27,254 nucleotides of DNA, from the IMG/VR virus record IMGVR_UViG_3300017708_000028, positions 1 through 27,254 of that record; one strand, 5' to 3'. Below the pieces are notes generated by a model. The model did not search any database. It was given only the letters and a program-made list of their open reading frames with translations, and was not told where the DNA came from. This document shows, in pieces, positions 1-6,068 of this stretch; positions within the stretch are counted from its first letter, which is position 1; each line of letters opens with the position of its first letter. This stretch comes from a virus. The position numbers were made by a program, and so were the translations under genes.

Positions 1-1
1 A

Positions 2-310
2 ATCACACAAACTCAAACTCATACTTTGTTAAAAATAGATGAAAAAACAGGTGAAGTATCAGAAATACCTTTCTTGTTTGATTGTGCTTCTTCAAAGCTT
101 AGAGTATCTAGAGAATGGAATACTCAAATTATGAAGTTAGGTGGCGATAGATTTGCTTCTCTTTGGAAGCTTGCTTCGGTATCAACTGCTAACAAAGCTG
201 GACAGAAGTTCATGAACATATCTGTTTCTAATGTGGGTTGGCTAAAAGAAAGTGCTTACGAAGTTGCAAAAAGTTTTTATGAAAAGACTTTTGCTACTAA
301 AACTAAGTAA
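2..310 (+). CDS. C-terminal part of an unknown phage protein (5' end outside window)
   Basis: The reading frame is open from the first bases of the window: the codons at 2-25 are sense codons, ahead of a TTG at 26. The gene therefore very probably begins upstream, and the TTG is not its start. The visible part is about 100 residues, soluble, mixed charged and hydrophobic, with no signal peptide or membrane segment. It ends in a helical stretch (KESAYEVAKSFYEKTF) with a basic tail. I do not recognise the family. It lies upstream, on the same strand, of a PD-(D/E)XK nuclease and a DUF3310 protein. That suggests the early or DNA-metabolism part of the genome, but this is context only. Confidence 0.6.
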   Translation: MTQTQTHTLLKIDEKTGEVSEIPFLFDCASSKLRVSREWNTQIMKLGGDRFASLWKLASVSTANKAGQKFMNISVSNVGWLKESAYEVAKSFYEKTFATKTK

Positions 311-318
311 TTACTTTT

Positions 319-355
319 CGTACGGGTGCGACATATACTGTCGCATCCAAGTACG
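319..355 (+). other. Long intergenic hairpin, no U-tract
   Basis: Inverted repeat: CGTAC, then GGGTGCGACA, loop TATAC, then TGTCGCATCC, AA, GTACG. The inner arms pair over ten positions with one G-T type mismatch, and the outer five-base arms pair perfectly after a two-base bulge. No T-run follows on either strand, so this is not a standard rho-independent terminator. It sits in the only gap between the first and second + strand genes. It may be an RNA-processing or mRNA-stability element. Confidence 0.55.
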
Positions 356-372
356 TATGTTATACTCCTTGA

Positions 373-771
373 GTGAAAGAAAAGGAGTTCATAAACAAAG
401 TGCATAAACACTTATCTAAAGAAGTTTATCATTGGAAGATTAATGATCCTTACCATGGGGGTGTGCCAGACACTTATTATTCAGGACCTAACGGTAATTG
501 TTGGATCGAATATAAGTATAAAGAAAACTTGCCTATAAAATTTAACTCTAAAATAAAAATTAACTTATCAGAACAACAACGCATTTGGTTAACACGCCAA
601 AAAGAACATAATATATTTACGTACGCAGTATTTGCATCTGGAGATCTTGTGTACGTAATAGAAGATTTTACAATTAAAGAAATTACTTTAAAAGAATTTA
701 ATAAAAAAGCAGTGCCTTTTAAAAATTTTATAAAAGCACTTACAAAACATTGTTTAGGAGACACAAAATGA
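373..771 (+). CDS. PD-(D/E)XK nuclease, VRR-NUC-like
   Basis: Predicted DNA endonuclease of about 132 residues, likely a junction-resolving or DNA-processing nuclease. An N-terminal helix (KEKEFINKVHKHL) precedes the catalytic core GVPD (Asp33) and WIEYKYK (Glu46, Lys48), which is the D...ExK signature of PD-(D/E)XK enzymes. A following LSEQQRIWL segment with conserved Gln (68-69) is also typical of VRR-NUC and Holliday-resolvase-like members. The start is uncertain. GTG at 373 keeps the N-terminal Glu helix but has no clear ribosome binding site. GTG at 400 lies 12 bases after AAAGGAG but would remove part of the helix. The stop overlaps the next start as ATGA. The exact substrate cannot be told. 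Confidence 0.7.
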   Translation: MKEKEFINKVHKHLSKEVYHWKINDPYHGGVPDTYYSGPNGNCWIEYKYKENLPIKFNSKIKINLSEQQRIWLTRQKEHNIFTYAVFASGDLVYVIEDFTIKEITLKEFNKKAVPFKNFIKALTKHCLGDTK

Positions 772-995
772 CAGACATGGTCAACTCACCACCCCATTAC
801 AACATGGGCGGTATAGAATGCATAGATGCAATAGAAGCTAGTATGACACCAGAAGCCTTTAAAGGTTATTTAAAAGGTAACATACAAAAATATATGTGGC
901 GATATGAGGCTAAAAAAGGCGTAGAAGATCTTAAAAAAGCAGAATGGTACCTAAACAGACTACTTAAAACCTTAAAAAAGACCAAAGTAGTGTAA
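768..995 (+). CDS. DUF3310 family protein (T7 gp1.7-like nucleotide metabolism)
   Basis: A short protein of about 75 residues with the DUF3310 pattern: VNSPPHYN near the start, then GIECIDAIEA, a Y-K-GN-KY-WR segment, and DLKKAEWYLNRLL near the end. The family is widespread in phages and includes T7 gp1.7, a nucleotide-kinase-like protein, so a role in nucleotide metabolism is plausible but inferred. I chose ATG 768 because AGGAG lies just upstream and its ATGA overlaps the stop of the nuclease gene. A longer frame beginning at 750 adds only a short basic leader. The gene is the last of the + strand cluster and is followed by a terminator. Confidence 0.8.
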   Translation: MTDMVNSPPHYNMGGIECIDAIEASMTPEAFKGYLKGNIQKYMWRYEAKKGVEDLKKAEWYLNRLLKTLKKTKVV

Positions 996-1018
996 AAGCC
1001 ACGGAGACGCTCTCTATT

Positions 1019-1068
1019 GCATTTTAAGTATTTTTGATATCAGCACAAGGACCATGTGCTTAAAACGC
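1019..1068. other. Nested inverted repeats in the convergent intergenic region
   Basis: The 94-base gap between the converging gene clusters contains AGCACA-aggacca-TGTGCT (1042-1060). Around it are outer arms GCATTTTAAG (1019-1028) and CTTAAAACGC (1059-1068), complementary except for one G-T position. The inner and outer stems share two bases, so the two folds compete. No T-tract follows on either strand, so it is not an obvious terminator. It could be a weak terminator or processing structure for the leftward late transcript. Confidence 0.45.
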
Positions 1069-1086
1069 ATTACAATAAATACTGTG

Positions 1087-1117
1087 AGGTCATTTTCTTG
1101 GAAATGACCTATTTTTT
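1087..1117 (+). terminator. Rho-independent terminator for the + strand cluster
   Basis: A perfect 9-bp stem, AGGTCATTT / AAATGACCT, with a six-base loop (TCTTGG), followed by A and six T residues on the + strand. It lies 91 bases after the DUF3310 stop, where the two transcription units converge. It overlaps the last codons and stop of the leftward HNH gene. The arm bases on the other strand are not followed by a T-run, so it should act mainly on rightward transcription. Confidence 0.75.
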
Positions 1118-1317
1118 GATCTATGTTGTAAAACTACATTACTTCGTGAATTATTAGCAGGATTTCCGTCTACATGATGAATATCAATATGACTTCCTTT
1201 TCTAACCCTACCTTCTCTTAACATTTGCCTACGTATTTTATTACGTTGAGCACGTCTTTTTTTCTGTGCAGTACTACCTTGGTAGTTATCGTATTCTTTT
1301 CTATAATTTCTAGCCAT
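1090..1317 (-). CDS. Small HNH-type nuclease-like protein
   Basis: A basic protein of 75 residues. An Arg/Lys-rich N-terminal half (RKEYDNYQGS, then KKRRAQRNKIRR) is followed by an HNH-like core: IDIHHVDGNP, then NNSRSNVVL and a closing SKNRS. The paired His, DGNP and later Asn match the minimal HNH layout seen in small phage proteins. Such genes are common in marine and T7-like phages and may nick DNA or act as free-standing homing-type nucleases. It is the last gene of the late operon, starting directly after the stop of the adenylate cyclase gene, at the outer edge of the curli cassette. The activity is inferred from the motif only. Confidence 0.75.
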   Translation of the reverse strand: MARNYRKEYDNYQGSTAQKKRRAQRNKIRRQMLREGRVRKGSHIDIHHVDGNPANNSRSNVVLQHRSKNRSFPRK

Positions 1318-3066
1318 TTATATAGTATACACCTTCAAAGCTTTTGCTTTACCTTTTACTTTAATAGTATCGTGTAAGACTGCAGTTGGTATTTTTTTTG
1401 CTGTACGTTCTCCAATTAATATATCTACACCTGCTTCTTTAGTTGCACTCTCTAATCGTGCCGCTGTATTCACAGCATCTCCTATTGCTGAATAGTCAAA
1501 TCTTGTATTACTCCCCATATTACCAATTACTGCTTCTCCAGTATTTATACCAATACCAATTGCTATAGGTTCGGGTAATTCTTTTTGCAGCGCTTTTATT
1601 GCCGTACGCATATCTTGGCCACAGGCGACAGCACGTTTTTCATGTTCATCAATCATTAGGGGGGAATTGAATATGGCCATGCATGCGTCGCCTATGAACT
1701 TATCTACCATACCGCCGTGTGCCTGGATGCATGTAACTTGCGCGGTAAGTACTTTATTCATTATTTCAGTCACTTGTTCTGGTTCTAACTTTTCAGATAA
1801 ATTTGTAAAACCTCTAACGTCAGTAAATAAAAACGTGCAAGTCCTACGTTCTCCTCCTAACTTAAGTAAACTAGGATCTTTTTGCAATCGTGCAACTTGC
1901 CTGGGGTCCAGGTAGTGCTCGAATTGTTTTTTAATTAACTGTCGTAGTTTAAACTGTTCATTAAACCTTAAATAAAATTCTTGCACAGATATAAGCACTA
2001 TTGATACTAAACTGTAACTAACATCTATAAGTATATTAGATGTAATTAAATACCAACCACCGACCGCGGTCATAGATCCAAGGCCCACGATTCCTACAAC
2101 AGTACCAACTAAACCAAATACACGTACTATAACTATAGCTAATATAAGTACTGTTACTAATATAAGTAATTCATATAATAGCGCAATGCCTGGTATTGCT
2201 GGCACATCTACCGTCATGCTTTCAGCTAACGCGGCTTGTATATGGTGGGGGTACAACAACCCAACTGGCGTAGCTATTTGGGGCATTACACCTTTTGCAC
2301 TCACACCTACAAACACAAACTTATCACGTACATTCATTTCATCCAAAGTAGTGCTCGGAGTATCTATCCAAGATACCCAACGCCTGCCTATTTCATCTAC
2401 TGGTATTTCTGCATAATCTGGCACAGTAAGTTCTTCAATCTGCCCTTGCTGCCCTTTGATAATGTACGTATCCGCACCTGCAATCATTTTAATAACTTGT
2501 ATACCAAAAGACGGAGTCCAACCATCTGGTGTCTGAAGTAGTAAAGGTAAACGTCTGACTAAATTATCTACATCGGTACGTGCAACTGCCAGCCCCTGGT
2601 AAGTTGAGTTTGCTAGCACGGACACATTCCCTATTACTCCTTGTGAGTCAATACCTTGTATAGGTATACCATCTCCTAATATAACTGTGCCTGTAGTTGG
2701 TGCGTAAGAACTGCCTCCTTCAAACGTAGCAATAACACTCGGACCTTGTAATAAAGCATCTGCAAATGCCTCATCTCCACCGAATCTATCTGCTTGTGGA
2801 AACGCAACAACCCAACCTACACCCAAAGCTCCTGCATTTAACAAGTCTAATTGTATTCGTGCAAGGTCTTGTCGCGGGTAAGGCCATCCGCCCGCAAGTG
2901 CTACATCTTCTTCTGTTATATCTAAAGTTACGAACCAGCCAGATGGATCTGGTGTTTGTACGAATGCGTCAAATGTTTTTAATTTAAGGATTTCTAATGC
3001 TTGCCAGTTAAACAACAACGGCATGCATAGTATTGGTATACTAAGTAACGAAATCCATTTCTTCAT
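1318..3066 (-). CDS. CHASE2-domain class III adenylate cyclase
   Basis: Membrane-bound sensor cyclase, 582 residues. Order: N-terminal membrane helix (about 4-20), extracytoplasmic CHASE2 sensor domain (about 25-285), three membrane helices (about 289-365), short linker, and a C-terminal cyclase domain (about 405-582). The catalytic set is complete: metal-binding Asp416 (TDVRGF) and Asp460 (DKFIGD), ATP-selecting Lys456 and Asp524 (FDYSAIGD), and transition-state Asn533 and Arg537 (VNTAARLE). Lys plus Asp in the specificity sites indicate ATP to cAMP rather than GTP to cGMP. The start ATG overlaps the FecR stop as ATGA, with a GGGGT-type ribosome site. CHASE2 ligands are unknown. The neighbouring periplasmic FecR protein is the obvious candidate partner. 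I regard the enzyme as intact; what cAMP would do in the host is not visible here. Confidence 0.92.
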   Translation of the reverse strand: MKKWISLLSIPILCMPLLFNWQALEILKLKTFDAFVQTPDPSGWFVTLDITEEDVALAGGWPYPRQDLARIQLDLLNAGALGVGWVVAFPQADRFGGDEAFADALLQGPSVIATFEGGSSYAPTTGTVILGDGIPIQGIDSQGVIGNVSVLANSTYQGLAVARTDVDNLVRRLPLLLQTPDGWTPSFGIQVIKMIAGADTYIIKGQQGQIEELTVPDYAEIPVDEIGRRWVSWIDTPSTTLDEMNVRDKFVFVGVSAKGVMPQIATPVGLLYPHHIQAALAESMTVDVPAIPGIALLYELLILVTVLILAIVIVRVFGLVGTVVGIVGLGSMTAVGGWYLITSNILIDVSYSLVSIVLISVQEFYLRFNEQFKLRQLIKKQFEHYLDPRQVARLQKDPSLLKLGGERRTCTFLFTDVRGFTNLSEKLEPEQVTEIMNKVLTAQVTCIQAHGGMVDKFIGDACMAIFNSPLMIDEHEKRAVACGQDMRTAIKALQKELPEPIAIGIGINTGEAVIGNMGSNTRFDYSAIGDAVNTAARLESATKEAGVDILIGERTAKKIPTAVLHDTIKVKGKAKALKVYTI

Positions 3067-4172
3067 CCTGACCCCTGTGTAATCCTTATGGTAGAGTCCC
3101 CCCCACCGTTTATTAACACTTGTTGTGTTTTACCATCCTGTAATAATATTATAGTATAGCCTTGCGATATGTTTAGGGTCAACTTAGTAGATTGTGTTAC
3201 TGCTCTTTCTAAAATAATACTTTCATCTTGTTTAAAAGTTGTAATCTGAGTAACTAAATCTTGTCCAAAGTTTGTGCCTTGTAACAATGTACCTGTAGTT
3301 AATGCTTGATCTCCTAAAGTATCTAGCTCTTCTATAACTTCTAATAAATCTTCAAAAAAATTAACATCTAAATAATTTATATCAAGCTCACTAAATTCAA
3401 GCGAGTCTTCTGCTAGATAATCAAACTCTAAATCCTCAAACTCTAAATAGTCTATGTCTAAAATTGCTCCAGTATTTCCGGACGTTGTGGATGACTCTGT
3501 GGATAACTTTGATTCGTCCGGGGGGCTAACAATCAACATATTGTCTATAATGTCTAACGTTAAATCTAATATAACAGGCTTGCTTGGAGCATTTTCAAAT
3601 ACATTAACAGTCGTAGCTTCATAAGGTCTGTTTAAAGTAACCGTACCTGCAGCAGTTGTAACAAGTATTTCGCCACTAGATAAACCATTAGCATCAGGCA
3701 ATAGGATAATAAGTGAACGTCCAAGTTCGTCCACAGTACACGTAAAATCAGTCCCACGGATTGCAATGTCAGCTGTAGGTGTAGAAAGTTTTATGTTTCT
3801 TTTATCAATCTTGCCTAATTTACTGCTTACAAATCTAGCCGTACCGCTAGCAAATGTCATAGCCATTTTACCTTTTGAAGGATCAGGATCGTAAATGTAT
3901 TCAGTTATGACAAGTTTAGAATGTTCCGTTAGACGTACGATAGAATCGTCCAGGAATGTTATGCCCACACGTCCGTTAGTTGTACGAACGTCATCCATTT
4001 GTTGGATGTCAAAATCTAATTCAGCGCCGTAAGGTTGGTCTCTTAAGACGCTAGCAGTCCCTTTTAGTTCAGAAATATCTCCAATATTAACAGCTTGTGC
4101 TTGTGCCTTGGTCGTTTTGAATGACGCAAACAGTACCACTATTACCGTTAGATATAATTTTAAGCCAGTCAT
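3063..4172 (-). CDS. Exported FecR-domain protein with acidic repeat and beta-rich tail
   Basis: 369 residues. A signal peptide (about 1-26, ending KAQAQA) predicts export. Residues about 55-185 form a FecR domain: DDVRTTNGRVGI, then the hallmark TPTADIAIRGTDF (131-143). The second half is unusual. About 237-285 is a run of Asp/Glu-Leu-Phe/Tyr motifs (such as DYLEFEDLEFDYL), and the final 40 residues are Gln/Gly-rich beta-like sequence ending ITQGSG. FecR in iron signalling is a membrane-anchored anti-sigma regulator. Here there is no sigma factor and no cytoplasmic anti-sigma part, only the periplasmic domain. The start lies 83 bases inside the end of the curlin gene, in another frame, with no clear ribosome binding site, so translational coupling is likely. 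A later start would lose the signal peptide. A link with the downstream CHASE2 cyclase is likely. Confidence 0.85.
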   Translation of the reverse strand: MTGLKLYLTVIVVLFASFKTTKAQAQAVNIGDISELKGTASVLRDQPYGAELDFDIQQMDDVRTTNGRVGITFLDDSIVRLTEHSKLVITEYIYDPDPSKGKMAMTFASGTARFVSSKLGKIDKRNIKLSTPTADIAIRGTDFTCTVDELGRSLIILLPDANGLSSGEILVTTAAGTVTLNRPYEATTVNVFENAPSKPVILDLTLDIIDNMLIVSPPDESKLSTESSTTSGNTGAILDIDYLEFEDLEFDYLAEDSLEFSELDINYLDVNFFEDLLEVIEELDTLGDQALTTGTLLQGTNFGQDLVTQITTFKQDESIILERAVTQSTKLTLNISQGYTIILLQDGKTQQVLINGGGDSTIRITQGSG

Positions 4173-4797
4173 TGTCTTGGGTACTCAGTTGTTTAATATT
4201 AAAAGTTCTGCTGTTACCTGTTTGGTCAAGGTAAAAATATCCGCCTGCATAGCCTGAACCATCAAATGTAACATTGTTAGAATCACCATCTACATCTACA
4301 TAAGATGTAGCACCATCGTAGTTAATATCAAAATCAAATGTATTACTAGAACCATTTATAATCCAATCTAAGTCTAAATTACCAGTTAAAGCTGCCGTAC
4401 CTACGTTTAACGTAAAATCATTGCTGTCTCCTGTAGCATCTATATTAAGATTACTACCGTCAGCTCCATAGGTATTAGTAGGGTCTACTTGAATTGTAAA
4501 GTCATTACTGTCTCCATCAAACTCAAAAAAACCTGTAAAATTGTCAGCTAAAATATCCCCTAAAAACGTATTAGAACTACCTATTTGATTTATGTCTAAA
4601 GTCATAGTAGCGCCATCAAGGTCAAGAGCAGTCATACTACCAGCAGCAGCGTTAAGCCCGCCTATGATATTACCAGAACCAAGTTGTTCTAAGTCTAGGT
4701 TTAAAGTAGCACCAGCTTGATCTACGTATATTTCGTTATCAGCCGCGTACAGAGGCGACACAATCAGCATCGCAATCAATAGTTTTGTATTTTTCAT
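4087..4797 (-). CDS. csgA: Curlin-like amyloid subunit (CsgA/CsgB-type repeats)
   Basis: Predicted secreted curli-type fibre subunit of 236 residues. A Sec signal peptide (about 1-18, ending SPLYA) is followed by about seven curlin-like repeats, each centred on Gly-Ser/Asp/Asn-Ser/Gly-Asn/Arg. The Asn positions are 43, 76, 98, 126, 152 and 174, with Arg at 197, so spacing is 22-33 residues. Gln precedes the motif in three repeats (QLGSGN, QIGSSN, QTGNS), as in canonical curlin, and is replaced by Asp, Thr or Asn in the others. The mature protein is very Asp/Asn/Gly-rich. Cys224 and Cys236 lie at the extreme C terminus. A good ribosome site (GGAG six bases before ATG) supports the start, although it lies inside the end of csgG. 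The csgA symbol is by analogy: it could serve both CsgA and CsgB roles. Export through the neighbouring CsgG pore is inferred from context. Confidence 0.82.
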   Translation of the reverse strand: MKNTKLLIAMLIVSPLYAADNEIYVDQAGATLNLDLEQLGSGNIIGGLNAAAGSMTALDLDGATMTLDINQIGSSNTFLGDILADNFTGFFEFDGDSNDFTIQVDPTNTYGADGSNLNIDATGDSNDFTLNVGTAALTGNLDLDWIINGSSNTFDFDINYDGATSYVDVDGDSNNVTFDGSGYAGGYFYLDQTGNSRTFNIKQLSTQDNDWLKIISNGNSGTVCVIQNDQGTSTSC

Positions 4798-5599
4798 GTA
4801 TACTCCAATAGCCTGCTTCTGTACCCTCCTTAATTATTTGCAGGACTGCTGTTTCTATGGCGGCCCTTAAAGCCAATCCTCCGGACTCGTTTCTTACAAC
4901 ACCACTTTCTATCTCGACTAATTCTGTATTATCAGAAATAAATCGAAAAACATCGTTACTTAATGAGGCACTTAGTATCGTTTTAGTTACCAGTGTCTCT
5001 AGTAAAACTTTTCCCGTTGTAACAGATACCAACCTAAGCTGCACTGTTACTGAATCTCTTCTATACGCTTTGGTTGCACCTAAGCCTAAATAACGTGCTC
5101 CAGCACCGCCAGACGTAACGTTACTTTCATATCCTATCACACCTCCCTCTATAATTAAACCTGCGAACAAGAGGGCCCCTAGTTCCTTAGCATCATCTTC
5201 TTTTTCTCTAGTGCTTCTTATAATTTGGCGTTCTTTAGTTAAGTTATCTAAACCTACCCTTTCAACTACAGTAAAAAACCCCCCGTGTTCAGAACCTGCT
5301 TTATGTAAAGCTCTTATTAAATAAGCACTTGGTAATTGGGTTATTGCAGTAGAGAAAGAAGCGTAGCTTGAATTGCTTAATCTTTGGCCTGTTTGGTCTG
5401 TAAAACTTGTAGGATAAACTGCAACTACTGGTTTACGTGTTGGCACCCCAATAGAAGAAAGATTAGATACTGCGAGTGTTTCTACCTCTGCTTTTTCTAT
5501 TTTTTTTATCGGGCCTATATTATTTTCTATGGGGTCAAATACTAAGGACGCACAACTAGAAAGTAAAACTACCGATAGGAATTTGAATAATTGTTTCAT
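4739..5599 (-). CDS. csgG: CsgG curli secretion pore lipoprotein
   Basis: Outer-membrane curli export channel, 286 residues (E. coli CsgG precursor about 277). A lipoprotein signal with lipobox LSSC (Cys16) is followed by the CsgG domain. Diagnostic blocks match E. coli CsgG: SFSTAITQ (81-88), ERVGLDNLTKERQIIR, then GYESNVTSGGAGARYLGLG, TVQLRLVSVTTGKVL and TKTILS, with VFRFI near the end. In the constriction region the conserved Phe is kept (Phe82, equivalent to Phe56), but the positions I align with Tyr51 and Asn55 are both Ser (77 and 81). The family forms a nine-fold pore that secretes curlin subunits with CsgE and CsgF. It overlaps csgF by 44 bases and the curlin gene by 59. No CsgE is present. 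The identity is secure from the sequence pattern. Confidence 0.95.
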   Translation of the reverse strand: MKQLFKFLSVVLLSSCASLVFDPIENNIGPIKKIEKAEVETLAVSNLSSIGVPTRKPVVAVYPTSFTDQTGQRLSNSSYASFSTAITQLPSAYLIRALHKAGSEHGGFFTVVERVGLDNLTKERQIIRSTREKEDDAKELGALLFAGLIIEGGVIGYESNVTSGGAGARYLGLGATKAYRRDSVTVQLRLVSVTTGKVLLETLVTKTILSASLSNDVFRFISDNTELVEIESGVVRNESGGLALRAAIETAVLQIIKEGTEAGYWSIHEKYKTIDCDADCVASVRG

Positions 5600-6068
5600 T
5601 GCCGTCCGAGTCCACCACAGTTAGCGTTATTATACCGTCTACTACACTATAGGTAATTGTATTACCTTCTAACTCAATTGTACCATTATCGCTTGGAGTC
5701 TCGCCAAACAAAGCTTCTACAAGTTGTCTAGACAACTGTGCATAAATCCTAGACTCTAAATTACGGACAAATCTAGCAAGGGTTGTGTTCTCTTTGTCTC
5801 TTTCTATTTGGTCTTGCAAAGCTTTTAATTCTGCCTTTATAGACATTTTTCTAGTGTGTTCAACATTATCTATTGTTAAATAATGGCTAGAAGTATTCTC
5901 TCCACTAAAAGAAGGAGACTTAAATTTATGAGTCATTTGATCTGCTTTTACATTTATAACAAAAATGCCTACAGCTAAAATAGCTCCTATAAACATTATT
6001 ATTTTTAACATAAGTACTTTGTCTGCTTCTTCTTTTTGCAGTTGTTTTTTAGTCTTTCCTTTGGTCAT
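5556..6068 (-). CDS. csgF: CsgF curli assembly factor
   Basis: 170 residues from the ATG at 6068. Residues 45-56 (MTHKFKSPSFSG) correspond to the N-terminal CsgG-binding strand of E. coli CsgF (MTFQFRNPNFGG). The middle (about 97-122) matches the helical part, and the C terminus ending in GSF matches the beta-rich part. In E. coli, CsgF inserts its N terminus in the CsgG pore and holds the nucleator at the cell surface. A hydrophobic segment (21-41, ending VKA-DQ) is the export signal, but a charged 20-residue leader precedes it. ATG at 6011, which would give a normal signal peptide, is an alternative start without a clear ribosome site. A still longer frame starts with TTG at 6086. It overlaps the preceding gene by 20 bases and csgG by 44. 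Confidence 0.9.
   Translation of the reverse strand: MTKGKTKKQLQKEEADKVLMLKIIMFIGAILAVGIFVINVKADQMTHKFKSPSFSGENTSSHYLTIDNVEHTRKMSIKAELKALQDQIERDKENTTLARFVRNLESRIYAQLSRQLVEALFGETPSDNGTIELEGNTITYSVVDGIITLTVVDSDGNETIIQIPIGSFTF

Noticed and set aside
477-764. 95-residue open frame on the - strand opposite the nuclease gene
   Set aside because: It is antisense to a gene with a catalytic motif and coupled start/stop, and its translation lacks any recognisable pattern.
996-1089. Possible tRNA or attachment site in the convergent gap
   Set aside because: No cloverleaf, T-loop sequence or repeated core could be found, and no integrase gene is in the window.
3063-4172. FecR as part of a TonB/sigma iron-uptake system
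   Set aside because: There is no sigma factor, TonB-dependent receptor or cytoplasmic anti-sigma region; only the periplasmic FecR domain is shared.
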